NCBI RefSeq assembly: GCF_002934265.1
Contig: NZ_PTIX01000018.1
Coordinates: 85,809-149,808, forward strand
DNA from: Actinokineospora auranticolor
GTDB taxonomy: Bacteria > Actinomycetota > Actinomycetes > Mycobacteriales > Pseudonocardiaceae
Length of the DNA stretch: 64,000 bases
Direction of reading: 5' to 3'
A model generated the notes under the pieces. That model ran no database searches. It was given only the letters and a program-made list of their open reading frames with translations, and was not told the DNA's origin. Shown here piece by piece: positions 1 through 8,399 of this stretch; within the stretch, counting starts at the first letter, position 1; every line of letters starts with the position of its first letter. Both the position numbers and the translations under genes were made by a program.

Positions 1-295
1 GTTCGTGGCACCAGCCGCAGGCGGACTCAGCCAACCGTCCGACCGCTCGCAGGCGCGGTCCGCCGCCTGCCGCGCGTCCGGCAATCCCGCTGCCGCTCCA
101 CCGGCGACCAAGGTGCCGAGTCCCACCACCGCGCGACCATCCCGGCCAGCGGGTTCGGCTGGCCCACCGAGCCATCCGTGGCGCGGTCCGCCCCTGTTCG
201 CGCCGCGTCGACCCACTCCCCCCGTCACCGCATGGCGCCACCGGCCAGTCAGCCACCGGTCCCGCGCGACAGCCCGGCCATCCGCCGCGACGGCC
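1..295. other. Left edge, no gene recognised
   Basis: This stretch lies downstream of the minus-strand operon that ends at 296. Open frames exist on the plus strand, but they have the arginine/proline/alanine-rich look of GC-driven shadow frames and resemble no family I know. I see no clear terminator and no RNA gene. Confidence 0.5.
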
Positions 296-628
296 TCAGC
301 CGCGTTTCCACCACCGCTTGCGCTTCGGTGCCTCGATCTCGCCGCGCTCGACCAGCCAGGTCTCGAACGCCGCCGCGTCCTCCCGGAACCGGCTCCCCGT
401 CACGCGCGGGTTGCCCGCCGCGTACGCCGCGAACAGCTCCGCGTACCGGTCGCCCACTTCCTCCGCCACCCCCGGCGCGAGCTGGGCCACGATCCGCCGC
501 CGCTTCGCCAGGAGCGCGGCGGCCTCCACCCGAACCGCCGCCGCGTCGAACCCGTCCGGTACCGGCCCCCCGGCCAGCACCGCCCGCAGCAGTTCGGCTT
601 GGGCGGCGGCCAACTCCGCGCGGCTCAC
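296..628 (-). CDS. Small helical partner protein of the DUF692 oxidase
   Basis: 110 residues. The GTG start overlaps the stop of the upstream DUF692 gene by 4 bp (GTGA), so the two are probably translationally coupled. The sequence is Ala/Leu-rich and helical, with a basic end (KRKRWWKRG) and a central [15 protein letters not shown] segment; [12 protein letters not shown] lies near the C-terminus. It resembles the small domain fused to or encoded beside DUF692 proteins in streptomycetes (SCO6045-like C-terminal domain); I am only moderately sure of that. By analogy with MbnC and TglB partners of MNIO enzymes, the inference is that it helps the oxidase bind its substrate. There is no signal peptide or membrane segment. 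Confidence 0.75.
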   Translation of the reverse strand: MSRAELAAAQAELLRAVLAGGPVPDGFDAAAVRVEAAALLAKRRRIVAQLAPGVAEEVGDRYAELFAAYAAGNPRVTGSRFREDAAAFETWLVERGEIEAPKRKRWWKRG

Positions 629-1428
629 CGCTCCACCACCGCGCGGATGGCGGCCAGTTCCGCCGCCAGCGCCTCGTCCGACGGGTAGTGGTCGTCCCGT
701 TCCAGCAGCACCCCCGGTGGCCGCACCCGCGAGCACAGTTCCCCCAACAGTTCCAGCACCCCGGCGGGCACCGGGTGCGCGTGCGTGTCGTGGTAGACGC
801 CGTCTTTCTCCAGGCCCCCGGCCACGTGCACGTACGCGATCCGCTCCAGCGGGAGGCCGTCCAGCGTCGCCAGCGGGTCGTCGCCCAGGTTGCGGGCGTT
901 GGCCCACATGTTGGCGACGTCGATCAGCAGCGCGCAGTCGGTGCGCTCCACCAGTTCCGTGAGGAACTGCGCCTCGGTCAGGTCGGCGTCCGGCCACCGC
1001 AGGAGGGCCGCGATGTTCTCCAGGGCCAGCGGGACCGGCAGCACGGACTGCGCTGCCCGCACGTTCTCCACCAGCACGTCCAGTGCTTCCCGCGTGCGCG
1101 GCACCGGCATCAGGTGCCCCGAGTCGAGGCCGCCCGCGCGCACGAAGCAGATGTGGTCGCTCACCAGCGGCGCCCCGGTCAACTCGGCCACCGCCGCCAG
1201 GTGCTCGACCCGGTCCATCTCGACCGGGTCGGCACCGCCCAGCGAGAGGGAGACGGCATGGGGGAGCACCGGCAGCCCGCGCCCACGCAACACGAGCAAC
1301 GACTCCGGTAGTTCGTCGTGGTGCAGGTTCTCCGCCACGACCTCCACGAAGTCCACCCCCGGCATCCGCTCGACGGTCAGGTCGATCTCCGACCGCCAGC
1401 CGATGCCCACCCCTAGTCGCTCACCCAT
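625..1428 (-). CDS. DUF692 family multinuclear iron-dependent oxidase (MbnB-like)
   Basis: 267 residues, a TIM-barrel enzyme of the DUF692/MNIO family. Known members (MbnB, TglH) use a two- or three-iron centre to rewrite cysteine residues in ribosomally made peptides. The expected ligand-type motifs are all visible in order: [53 protein letters not shown] and LLERDD. I chose the ATG at 1428 because the family N-terminus ([12 protein letters not shown]) begins there; an upstream in-frame extension is low complexity. The gene follows the TIGR04222-type gene by about 50 bp and overlaps its partner gene by 4 bp. The substrate is not proven; the Cys/Gly tail of the upstream membrane protein is the obvious candidate. 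Confidence 0.9.
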   Translation of the reverse strand: MGERLGVGIGWRSEIDLTVERMPGVDFVEVVAENLHHDELPESLLVLRGRGLPVLPHAVSLSLGGADPVEMDRVEHLAAVAELTGAPLVSDHICFVRAGGLDSGHLMPVPRTREALDVLVENVRAAQSVLPVPLALENIAALLRWPDADLTEAQFLTELVERTDCALLIDVANMWANARNLGDDPLATLDGLPLERIAYVHVAGGLEKDGVYHDTHAHPVPAGVLELLGELCSRVRPPGVLLERDDHYPSDEALAAELAAIRAVVER

Positions 1429-1480
1429 GCCGTCATCCTCCCCCTTGGGCGCCTTGCCCCTGGCGCCCCGGGTACCGCGA

Positions 1481-2431
1481 TCAGCCGCCGCCACCCCCGC
1501 AGCCGCCGCCACCGCCGCACCCACCCCCGCCGCAGCTCGACGACCCGCCCGAGCACGAGGACCCGCTCCCGCAGGAGGAGCCCGACGAGCCGGACGACCC
1601 CGAACCGCCGCTCCACGCGCTGGCCTGGGCCATCTGCAGCGCGCGGTCCTGTTCCAACGCGGCCACCACCGCGGCGTCCGGGTAGCTGGTGATCCCCCCG
1701 ATGGCCACCAGACCCGCCACCCCGCCGAAGGCCGCGAACTCGGTCAACGCCGTGTGCTCGGACGGTCGCGGAGCGCGCCGGTGCGCCCGCTTCGCCTCGC
1801 CCACGACCCGGTCCCCGGCGTAGGTGCGGGCCGGGACCGGCCAGCGCCACACCAGGACCGCCAGCGCGGCCGTGCCCAGCAGGCACAGCGTCAGCCAGCC
1901 GACGGGGAAGCCCTGCGCCACCCCGGTGACCCACCGCGCCACACCCACCGCCAACAGCACCAGCAGCGGTGCCGAGGACAACCGCGCCTTCCGCCGCCGG
2001 TCACCGACCAGCAACCCCTTGCCGACGAGCCCGTCCGCGATCGTGGTGACCACGGACAACCGCTCGACCCGGTCGATGATCCGGCCGACGGAACGCGCGC
2101 GGTCGTTGCTGGTCTCCGCCAGCACCGCCGCGTCCAGGCCGGACGGGCCCGGGACGGCCCCCTCAACCGCCCGCACCCGCCCTTCCCGGCTCGACCGCAA
2201 CTTCCCCTGGTCCAACAACCTGGCCACGGACAGCTCGACAACGCGCCGCGCGCCCCCGACCAGGTACGCCAGCTCCTCGACGTCGAGCGGTCGACCCACC
2301 CCGTCCCGGTGCCGCGCCGCACCGGACCGGGCCAAGATCCGCACGGCCCCCGCGATCAGGATCGCGAACGCCGCGCCGACCAGGTACACCCGCAGGAACT
2401 CAGGTCCCGACAATCCCCAAGGCTGCTCCAT
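1481..2431 (-). CDS. TIGR04222-type membrane protein with Cys/Gly-rich C-terminal tail
   Basis: 316 residues. A membrane segment lies near residues 12-30 ([19 protein letters not shown]) and a long hydrophobic pair near 155-200 ([29 protein letters not shown]). A soluble region follows, then a low-complexity tail of about 45 residues made of Ser, Gly and five Cys, ending CGGGGCGGGGGCGGGGG. The start at 2431 is preceded by a GA[11 protein letters not shown]hine-Dalgarno region. TIGR04222-domain proteins are known as membrane proteins with uncomplex Cys/Gly tails encoded beside DUF692 enzymes, and this gene is first in that operon. Inference: the tail is a membrane-tethered, ribosomally made substrate whose cysteines are modified by the DUF692 oxidase, perhaps for metal binding. 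Confidence 0.85.
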   Translation of the reverse strand: MEQPWGLSGPEFLRVYLVGAAFAILIAGAVRILARSGAARHRDGVGRPLDVEELAYLVGGARRVVELSVARLLDQGKLRSSREGRVRAVEGAVPGPSGLDAAVLAETSNDRARSVGRIIDRVERLSVVTTIADGLVGKGLLVGDRRRKARLSSAPLLVLLAVGVARWVTGVAQGFPVGWLTLCLLGTAALAVLVWRWPVPARTYAGDRVVGEAKRAHRRAPRPSEHTALTEFAAFGGVAGLVAIGGITSYPDAAVVAALEQDRALQMAQASAWSGGSGSSGSSGSSCGSGSSCSGGSSSCGGGGCGGGGGCGGGGG

Positions 2432-2525
2432 CCCCGCCCCCTCCCCGAGGGACCGCCGGTCCTCGTCCGGCTGGTGCCGGTCGCGGCCGCTTTCCCTCCT
2501 GTGCCACCGGTTTTCGTGCTCCCGG

Positions 2526-2608
2526 TGTGCGCACAATGCTGGGGTGGTGTGACCGCGCGCACAAGGTGGCTTAGGGAGGATTTAGGGCGTTGCGGTGCTG
2601 GATTTAGG
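2526..2608 (-). promoter_or_regulatory. Upstream region of the TIGR04222/DUF692 operon with direct repeats
   Basis: GGATTTAGG occurs at 2578-2586 and again at 2600-2608, a 22-bp spacing or about two helical turns. A related GCTTAGGG sits at 2569-2576, and a perfect palindrome TGTGCGCACA lies at 2526-2535. The region falls in the gap upstream of the operon start at 2431. A regulator binding to one face of the DNA would fit, but this is inference. Confidence 0.35.
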
Positions 2609-3053
2609 CTTCTTGACCTGGGCTTGAGGTCTCCGGCACGAGGGTGAGGGAGATCGAGTTGATGCAGTACCGCTGATCGGTCGGCGTCGGGTAGCCCTCG
2701 CCCTCGAACACGTGCCCCAGGTGGCTGTGGCAGCTCGCGCAGAGCACCTCGGTGCGGACCATGCCGTGCGTGCGGTCCTCGCGCAGCACGACGCTCTCGC
2801 CCGCCAGGGGCGAGTAGAACGACGGCCACCCGCAGTGCGAGTCGAACTTCGTCTCGCTGCGGAACAGCTCCGCGCCGCAGGCCCGGCACCGGTACACGCC
2901 GACGGTCTTGGTCTCGGTGTACTCGCCGGTCCACGCGGGTTCGGTGCCCGCCTCGCGCAGCACCGCGTACTCGCGCGGGTCCAGCTGCGCGCGCCACTCC
3001 TGCTCGGGCTTGACCACCCGCGGCGTCGCCCCGACGACCGGTTCCATAGCCAC
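2604..3053 (-). CDS. msrB: Peptide-methionine (R)-S-oxide reductase
   Basis: 149 residues, the normal length for MsrB, which reduces the R-epimer of methionine sulfoxide in proteins using thioredoxin. Two zinc-binding CxxC pairs are present (CRAC and CASC). The catalytic cysteine lies in RYCINS near the C-terminus, and the fold signature [11 protein letters not shown] is intact. Start: GTG at 3053 or ATG at 3047 (VAMEPVV); a GAGGAG motif upstream serves either. The gene is cytoplasmic with no signal peptide. It follows a small membrane protein gene by 27 bp, probably in the hisS-led minus-strand unit. Confidence 0.95.
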   Translation of the reverse strand: MAMEPVVGATPRVVKPEQEWRAQLDPREYAVLREAGTEPAWTGEYTETKTVGVYRCRACGAELFRSETKFDSHCGWPSFYSPLAGESVVLREDRTHGMVRTEVLCASCHSHLGHVFEGEGYPTPTDQRYCINSISLTLVPETSSPGQEA

Positions 3054-3080
3054 TTGGTCCTACTCTCCTCGCTGCCGCTC

Positions 3081-3422
3081 TCAGCCGAACACGGCGCCGA
3101 CGATGAACACCAGGGCGTCCCACGCGGCGACCAACACACCCAACAAGATGAGTGTGGCCACTATGCCCGCGGTGAGCCGGTGGTGGCCGCCGAGCCGGTT
3201 GGCCGAGTCGGCGAACTCGTTCACCTGGCCCAGGTAGCCCTCGACGGTGTAGTTCGGGTGCACCCGCTCCATCCGGTCCAGGTGATCGGCGAACGCCTTG
3301 GCCTCCGGGTCGGCGGGGTCCAGTCCGACGAGGTCGTCGGCGAAGCGGCCCGGGGGGCCGGTGGGGCGGTCGGGCTCATCCGGGTGTTCCGATGAGCCCC
3401 CGACCGTTCCAGTCACGCCCAT
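3081..3422 (-). CDS. Small membrane protein, function unknown
   Basis: 113 residues. The first 80 are acidic and soluble (a Pro/Asp-rich start, then ADPEAKAFADHLDRMERVHPNYTVEGY). A hydrophobic C-terminal stretch (LTAGIVATLILLGVLVAAWD and onward to the end) could form one long or two short membrane segments. I do not recognise the family. It lies between hisS (35 bp) and msrB (27 bp) on the same strand and is probably cotranscribed with them. The ATG at 3422 is the likeliest start. Confidence 0.7.
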   Translation of the reverse strand: MGVTGTVGGSSEHPDEPDRPTGPPGRFADDLVGLDPADPEAKAFADHLDRMERVHPNYTVEGYLGQVNEFADSANRLGGHHRLTAGIVATLILLGVLVAAWDALVFIVGAVFG

Positions 3423-3457
3423 GCCCACACGGTAACCCGCAGGGCCGGCGTTGCGTA

Positions 3458-4723
3458 CTACCGTCCGCCGAGCGGACGCTCTTCCGGGGTATCCCCGGCG
3501 TCGCCCTTGAGGTGCACGACCGAGGTGAAGCCCCACTCCTCCAGCCGACCCAGCTGAGCACCGAACTTGCCCCTGCGGCGGATCGGGGACACCGCCCGGT
3601 CGCCGCCCGCGCGCAGCTCCCGCGCGGCGCCGGTGACCGTGGTCAACGGCACATCGGCCTCGTACAGCACCGCGACGCGCGCACCGGCCGCGACGCCGCC
3701 GAGGATGTCGATGATGCGCTCGAAGCCGATGGAGAACCCGCAGGCGGGCACGTCGCGGCCCAGGGAGCGGCCGATGAGCTTGTCGTAGCGGCCGCCGCCC
3801 GCGATGGAGCCGCTGCTCGCCGGGTGGACGATCTCGAAGATCTGCCCGGTGTAGTAGCCCATGCCGCGCACCAGGGTCGGGTCGAATTCCCAGGTCAGGC
3901 CGTCGAGGGCGGCCAGCGCGGACGCGGTGGCGGTGAGGTCGGCGACGAACTCCTCCGGCGCGTTCGGCACGGCCGCCACGAGCCGCTTCTCCAGCGTCGC
4001 CGGGTCGCCGCCCTGGAGACTGGTGATGCTCTCCTGCAACCGGTCGATCGCGGCCCCGCCGAGCCCCCGGCCGGGCAGCTCGGCGCGCACGCCGTCCCAG
4101 CCGATCTTGTCGAGCTTGTCGAGGGTGATGAACAGCCCGCCCCAGGCCGCCTCGGGCAGACCGGCGGCCGCGGCCAGCGCGGAGAGGAACCGGCGGTCGG
4201 AGACGCGCACGGTGGCGCCGTCGAGGCCGGTGGCGGCCAGCGCCTCGGTGGTCGCCTCGATCAGCTCGACCTCGGCGAGCACGCTCTCCTCGCCCAGCAT
4301 GTCGATGTCGCACTGGTAGAACTGGCGGTAGCGGCCCTTCTGCGGCCGCTCGGCCCGCCACACCGGACCGATCTGGAACGAGCGGAACGGCTGCGGCAGG
4401 GTGGCCTGGTTGTTGCCGTAGAAGCGGGTCAGCGGGACCGTGAGGTCGTAGCGCAGGCCCAGGTCGACCAGGTCGGTGAGGGTAATGTCGGCGGCGACGG
4501 TCTCGTCGAGGCCGCGGCGCAGCACCCGGTAGATCAGCTTCTCGTTCTCCCCGCCCTGACCGCCGGTCAGCCGCTCGATGTTCTCCAGCGCCGGGGTCTC
4601 GATGCGCTGGTAGCCGTAGCGGTGGTAGACGCCGGTGATCTTCGCCAGGACGTGGTCGCGCACGGCCACGGTCGCGGGCAGCAGGTCACGGGTGCCCCGG
4701 GCGGGGCTGTTGTCCATCTTCAC
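3458..4723 (-). CDS. hisS: Histidyl-tRNA synthetase
   Basis: 421 residues, a class II aminoacyl-tRNA synthetase charging tRNA-His. The N-terminus SPARGTRDLLP, the motif 2 region (FRSFQIGPVWRAERPQKGRY), the histidine-A loop (GMGYYTGQIFEI) and motif 3 (GFSIGFERI) are all present. A C-terminal anticodon-binding domain follows from about residue 330. The GTG at 4723 has a GAGGAAG Shine-Dalgarno about 8 nt upstream; ATG at 4717 is the alternative. It is divergent from the LigD-type polymerase gene and probably leads the msrB unit. Confidence 0.97.
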   Translation of the reverse strand: MKMDNSPARGTRDLLPATVAVRDHVLAKITGVYHRYGYQRIETPALENIERLTGGQGGENEKLIYRVLRRGLDETVAADITLTDLVDLGLRYDLTVPLTRFYGNNQATLPQPFRSFQIGPVWRAERPQKGRYRQFYQCDIDMLGEESVLAEVELIEATTEALAATGLDGATVRVSDRRFLSALAAAAGLPEAAWGGLFITLDKLDKIGWDGVRAELPGRGLGGAAIDRLQESITSLQGGDPATLEKRLVAAVPNAPEEFVADLTATASALAALDGLTWEFDPTLVRGMGYYTGQIFEIVHPASSGSIAGGGRYDKLIGRSLGRDVPACGFSIGFERIIDILGGVAAGARVAVLYEADVPLTTVTGAARELRAGGDRAVSPIRRRGKFGAQLGRLEEWGFTSVVHLKGDAGDTPEERPLGGR

Positions 4724-4813
4724 CGGTGGGCTTCCTCTTATCGGGGGGATATCGGCACGTCAACGCTACCGAGGACCGCACGCGGGTTTCCCGGCGGCCG
4801 TAGGCTGGCGGCC

Positions 4814-5857
4814 ATGGCACCGGCTGTGGAGATCGAGGTCGACGGCCGGGTGGTGCGGGTGTCCAATCCGGACAAGCCGTACTTCCCGGCGCTGGGCGTG
4901 GTCAAGCGCCAGGTAGTGGAGTACTTCCTGGCCGTGGGTCCGGGCATCCTGGGCGCGCTGCGCGACCGCCCGACCACGCTGGAGCGCTGGCCGGGCGGGG
5001 TGTTCGAGGGCGCGAAGCTGTCCACCCGCGGCGACCACACCGGCGACGCGTTCTACCAGAAGCGGATCCCCAAGGGCGCCCCCGACTACGTGGAGACCGC
5101 GCGCATCACGTTCCCCAGCGGCAGGCCCGCGGATGAGGTCTGCCCGACGGAACTGGCCGTGGTGGCCTGGGCCGCGAACCTGGGCACCCTGACGTTCCAC
5201 CCCTGGCCGGTGACCCGCGCGGCCGTCGACCACCCGGACCAGTTGCGCGTCGACCTGGACCCGCAGCCCGGCACCGACTTCGCCGACGCGGTCCCGGTGG
5301 CCTACGAGACCCGCGAGTTCCTGCGCTCCCTGGGCATGGACGCCTTCCCGAAGACCTCCGGCGGTCGGGGCGTGCACCTGTACGTGCCGATCGAGCCGCG
5401 TTGGACGTTCGTCGAGGCCCGCCGCGCGCTGATCGCCCTGGCCCGGGAGATGGAGCGCAGGCTGCCCGACCAGGTGACGGTGAGCTGGTGGAAGGAGGAG
5501 CGCGGCGAACGGGTCTTCGTCGACTTCAACCAGATGGCCCGCGACCGCACCATCGCGTCGGCCTACTCGGTGCGCCCCACCGCGCGGGCGCAGGTCTCGG
5601 CGCCGCTGACCTGGGCGGAACTGGCGGACGCGCGGCCGGAGGACTTCACCGTGCTGACCATGCCCGCCCGCTTCGCCGAGGTGGGCGACCTGCACGCCCC
5701 CATCCGCGACGCCGCGTACTCGCTGGAACCGCTGCTGGAACTGGTCGAGCGCCACGAGCGGGACCTGGGTCTCGGCGACCTGCCGTACCCGCCGGAGTAC
5801 CCGAAGATGGCGGGCGAACCCAAGCGCGTCCAACCGTCCAAGGCGCGCGACGACTAG
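4814..5857 (+). CDS. Stand-alone LigD-type polymerase/primase domain protein
   Basis: 347 residues covering only the polymerase (primase-like) domain of LigD, which fills gaps with ribo- or deoxynucleotides during non-homologous end joining. The catalytic acidic pair is seen as RVDLDPQPG near residue 145, and GGRGVHLYVPI follows near residue 180. The N-terminus (VSNPDKPYFP) is typical of the family. There is no ligase or nuclease domain. A separate ATP-dependent ligase is encoded at 11552-12661, so this strain carries split parts; no ku gene lies in the window. It overlaps the convergent NUDIX gene by 4 bp. Confidence 0.93.
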   Translation: MAPAVEIEVDGRVVRVSNPDKPYFPALGVVKRQVVEYFLAVGPGILGALRDRPTTLERWPGGVFEGAKLSTRGDHTGDAFYQKRIPKGAPDYVETARITFPSGRPADEVCPTELAVVAWAANLGTLTFHPWPVTRAAVDHPDQLRVDLDPQPGTDFADAVPVAYETREFLRSLGMDAFPKTSGGRGVHLYVPIEPRWTFVEARRALIALAREMERRLPDQVTVSWWKEERGERVFVDFNQMARDRTIASAYSVRPTARAQVSAPLTWAELADARPEDFTVLTMPARFAEVGDLHAPIRDAAYSLEPLLELVERHERDLGLGDLPYPPEYPKMAGEPKRVQPSKARDD

Positions 5858-6384
5858 CGGGTCGCCAGGTAGGTGCCCAGTGCGGTCAGGGTGGGGCCGT
5901 CGGTGAGCTCGCCGCGGGCGACCAGCGCCGGGAAGTCGGCCAGCGGGACCCACTCGACGCGGTGGGCCTCGGTGGGGTCGGGCGCGCCGTCGAGCACCGC
6001 GCCGGTCGCGGTGAAGAGGTGGAACCGCGCGGTGCTGATGCCGTTCATCGGCTGGTAGGCAACCAAAGGCTCGATCCTCCCGACCCGGTGGCCGGTCTCC
6101 TCGTGGACCTCCCGGACCGCCGCCGCGGCCGGGTCCTCACCCTCGTCGACCCAGCCCGCCGGGATCTCCCAGCCCCACCGGTCGCCGATGAACCTGTGGC
6201 GCCACAGCAGCAGCACCCGCCCGGCGTCCACGACCACCGCCCCCGCCGACTCGCGCGGGAACCGCAGCACGTGGTGCTCGAACGGTGCCCTGCCCGGGAT
6301 CTCGACCTCGTCCAAGTCGACGTTGACCCACGGCGACGCGTAGACGCGACGCGTGCCGTGCACGGTCCACTGTGTGGCCCCCAT
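5854..6384 (-). CDS. NUDIX hydrolase
   Basis: 176 residues. The Nudix box is complete: GWVDEGEDPAAAAVREVHEE followed by TG, matching GX5EX7REUXEEXGU. The surrounding fold (FEHHVLRFPRESAGAVVVD, then LLLWRHRFIGDRWGWEIPAG) resembles ADP-ribose/ADP-sugar pyrophosphatases; the precise substrate cannot be told. ATG at 6384. It ends tail to tail with the LigD-type gene, sharing 4 bp. Confidence 0.93.
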   Translation of the reverse strand: MGATQWTVHGTRRVYASPWVNVDLDEVEIPGRAPFEHHVLRFPRESAGAVVVDAGRVLLLWRHRFIGDRWGWEIPAGWVDEGEDPAAAAVREVHEETGHRVGRIEPLVAYQPMNGISTARFHLFTATGAVLDGAPDPTEAHRVEWVPLADFPALVARGELTDGPTLTALGTYLATR

Positions 6385-6597
6385 GTGATCGACACTACCG
6401 ACATTCCACAGTGTCCGGGTCGCGGACCGTGACCGGTGGCGCGCGGGCAGAACACCTTACGGGGGAATGCGGGGGCCCGCACCGAAGTTGCTCCATCCGG
6501 TTGACCGGCGGGCCGGGAACTGGTTCGGATCAGCGGCATCCGTCGGTGGACGACCTACACTCCGAGTACGGCACCGGCCACCAGGAAGGGGAACTCC

Positions 6598-6792
6598 ATG
6601 ACGGACAGCTACGTCGTTCGCTATGTCGGCGGTCCCCTGGACGGCCGGGTCGACACCCTGGCCACGGTCCCCGGCGACCCGCGGTCGACCGTCACCCACG
6701 TGCACCTGCACGGCGGCCCCAAGATCGTGCACCACTACGACCTGCACTACGCGCTCGAGTACGGCTGCGAGTACCGCCTCCGCGAGATCTGA
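6598..6792 (+). CDS. Small conserved-looking protein, unknown function
   Basis: 64 residues with a clear GGAAGGGGAA Shine-Dalgarno before the ATG. The sequence starts MTDSYVVRYVGGPLDGRVDT and contains HVHLHGGPKIVHHYDLHYAL, giving an unusual His/Tyr-rich centre that could bind metal, though that is speculation. No signal peptide or membrane segment. The VRYVGGPLDG opening is common to small actinobacterial proteins of unknown role. Confidence 0.75.
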   Translation: MTDSYVVRYVGGPLDGRVDTLATVPGDPRSTVTHVHLHGGPKIVHHYDLHYALEYGCEYRLREI

Positions 6793-6814
6793 CCGGTCCA
6801 CTCGCGACGGTCGG

Positions 6815-7018
6815 CTAGTGCGCGGGCACGCCGCCGATGATGAGCACGCACAGCTCGCAGCGCGGCCCGTCGGGCGCCCCGCCCGCCAGGTCCGGGGGCG
6901 CCGCGTGCGTGCACGACGCGCGGTAGTGCTGGTGCGCGAGACGGCTGCCCGCGACCATGGGGAACGCGTGCAGAACGCCGTCGTAGCAGCTCCGCCACCA
7001 CAAGTACCGGACGCTCAT
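6815..7018 (-). CDS. Small cysteine-rich, zinc-finger-like protein
   Basis: 67 residues starting MSVRYLWWRSCYDGVLHAFP. Cysteines are spaced as C-Y, C-T-H and a C-terminal CELC, with two histidine-containing segments. The pattern of a tryptophan-rich start, D-G-x-x-H-A-x-P and a late CxxC resembles the small zinc-finger proteins common in Pseudonocardiaceae. The function is unknown. I chose the ATG at 7018 over a longer in-frame form because the similarity begins there. It is convergent with the 64-residue gene to its left. Confidence 0.6.
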   Translation of the reverse strand: MSVRYLWWRSCYDGVLHAFPMVAGSRLAHQHYRASCTHAAPPDLAGGAPDGPRCELCVLIIGGVPAH

Positions 7019-7141
7019 CACCGCAGAAAGTAGGTCGCCTCGCCCGATTCGGCACGTTGGGCCGCCCGAACAGGTGACTGTCGTACCCACCGGGCACACT
7101 GTGCCGCTGTCAGGGCAGCAAGATCGAAAGGGCGGGCACCC

Positions 7142-7774
7142 ATGGCCAAGTCGCTAACCCCGGAGGACATCGACCGGTTGCGCGCCGCGCTGGCGGACAA
7201 CAAGCCCACCCCGGTCTGGTTCACCGAGGCGGCGGTCGGCGTGGCCACCGGGCAGCAGGCCAAGGTCATCGCCTTCGACGAGCCCGCGGAGGGCGATTTC
7301 ATCCAGGTCCGACCCAACGGTTCCCGGGACGTCCTGCAGTTCTCCCCGGCGGAGCTGACGGCGGTGAAGCCGCCCGCCAAGCCCGCCACCCCCAGGCCCC
7401 GCCCCCGCCCGACCGTCCCCGAGCCCGTGGACTCGCCCGAAGAGGTGGTCCAGGGCATCGAACCCGGCAGCCCCACTCCCACCACCCGCCAACCCAAGCC
7501 CCGCAAGCAGCAACCGACGGAGATCACCGTCACCCTCCACGCCACCCCCGAGGGCGAGTGGTCGGTGGACGTCCTGGTCGGCAAGAAGCGCACGGTCCGC
7601 TGGGAACCGGTCACGGCGGGGGACATCGCCAAGGCCGCCAAACACCTACCCCCGGCCGTCGGGGAGGCCATCGAAGGCGCCCTGACCACCGCCCGAGAAC
7701 GAGGCCTCCAGCGGGTCGAGGAGTTGAAGGCCCAACTGGAAGCCGCCCAACGAGCCCTCCGTGACCTCGGCTAG
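7142..7774 (+). CDS. DUF6319-like cytoplasmic protein
   Basis: 210 residues in three parts: an N-terminal module (LTPEDIDRLRAALADNKPTP to about residue 75), a Pro/Lys/Arg-rich linker (about 78-125), and a C-terminal domain with an EGEWSVDVLVGKKR core that ends in a predicted coiled coil (VEELKAQLEAAQRALRDL). It resembles the actinobacterial DUF6319 family, whose role is unknown; I recall that family only roughly. ATG at 7142 with an AAAGGGCGGG region upstream. No transport signal. Confidence 0.8.
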   Translation: MAKSLTPEDIDRLRAALADNKPTPVWFTEAAVGVATGQQAKVIAFDEPAEGDFIQVRPNGSRDVLQFSPAELTAVKPPAKPATPRPRPRPTVPEPVDSPEEVVQGIEPGSPTPTTRQPKPRKQQPTEITVTLHATPEGEWSVDVLVGKKRTVRWEPVTAGDIAKAAKHLPPAVGEAIEGALTTARERGLQRVEELKAQLEAAQRALRDLG

Positions 7775-8122
7775 ACCCCGTCGGGCTGTCCTGGGCCACC
7801 GCTCACCAGCACAACACACCTACACCAACACGCTCGCACTCTCACGCCGCGTTTGGCGCTCCCAACCACACGCCTTCGGCCCCCACGACCACCACTTCCG
7901 ACCCCACCCCGCTCATCGCGCACCTTGACCGAACACCTCTCGCGCTGCTCCGTGCCTTCACTCATCGGCACAACGCTCTTGCGCTCCACGCCCGCTGCTC
8001 TCACACGCCCGCCGCTCTCACACGCCCGCCCTGCCGCCCACCCACAGCGCACAGCGCTTTTCCCACCACCCAACCGCCACTTCGATCCCACACCGCCCGC
8101 CAGCGCAACGCGCCTCCACCAA

Positions 8123-8271
8123 CCTTGATCAGGTGGACTCGCTTGGTGTGGGGCAGAAGGATGGTCGTAAACTCGCTCCGGTGAGTGGGGCTTCCCTTCA
8201 GCCCCACCCGCGGTCCCACTAGACCACCCTTCTTAGGGGTCCCCGCGCCAAGCGAGTTCACCTGATCAAGG
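8123..8271. repeat. 149-bp element with 24-bp terminal inverted repeats (MITE-like)
   Basis: The left arm 8123-8146 and right arm 8248-8271 are inverted copies with one mismatch; both contain TTGATCAGGT and CGCTTGG. Pairing continues imperfectly inward (AGAAGGATGGTC on the left against AGAAGGGTGGTC read from the right). A small hairpin GTGGGGCT/AGCCCCAC sits in the middle near 8187-8209. Such an organisation fits a miniature inverted-repeat element or a long structured RNA. There is no open frame inside. Confidence 0.6.
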
Positions 8272-8374
8272 CCCCCACGCAATTCGCGAAGAGCCAGAGC
8301 ACGAACGACCTCAGCGATCTTCGACGCCCGGCGAGTTCACCAGATCAAGGCCCCACGCAACTCGCGAAGAGCCG
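8252..8374. repeat. Pair of ~44-bp direct repeats
   Basis: The copies at about 8252-8295 and 8331-8374 share GCGAGTTCACC, GATCAAGG and CGCGAAGAGCC, with only a few substitutions and a one-base length difference. The first copy contains the right arm of the inverted repeat, so that arm exists here in two direct orientations and, on the left, in one inverted orientation. Confidence 0.65.
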
Positions 8375-8399
8375 AGCCACAACCCCGCGGCAGCCCGAC

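Larger units (their letters stand above)
7775..8399. other. Gene-free, repeat-bearing interval
   Basis: About 625 bp between two inward-pointing genes. The left half is C-rich with short imperfect repeats (such as CACACGCCCGCC near 8005-8030). The right half holds the inverted repeat and direct repeats listed separately. I found no plausible coding frame and no RNA gene that I recognise. Confidence 0.6.

Noticed and set aside
3392..4813. Upstream extension of the LigD-type polymerase frame through hisS
   Set aside because: It runs antisense to hisS and lacks LigD nuclease or ligase motifs; the real start is ATG 4814.
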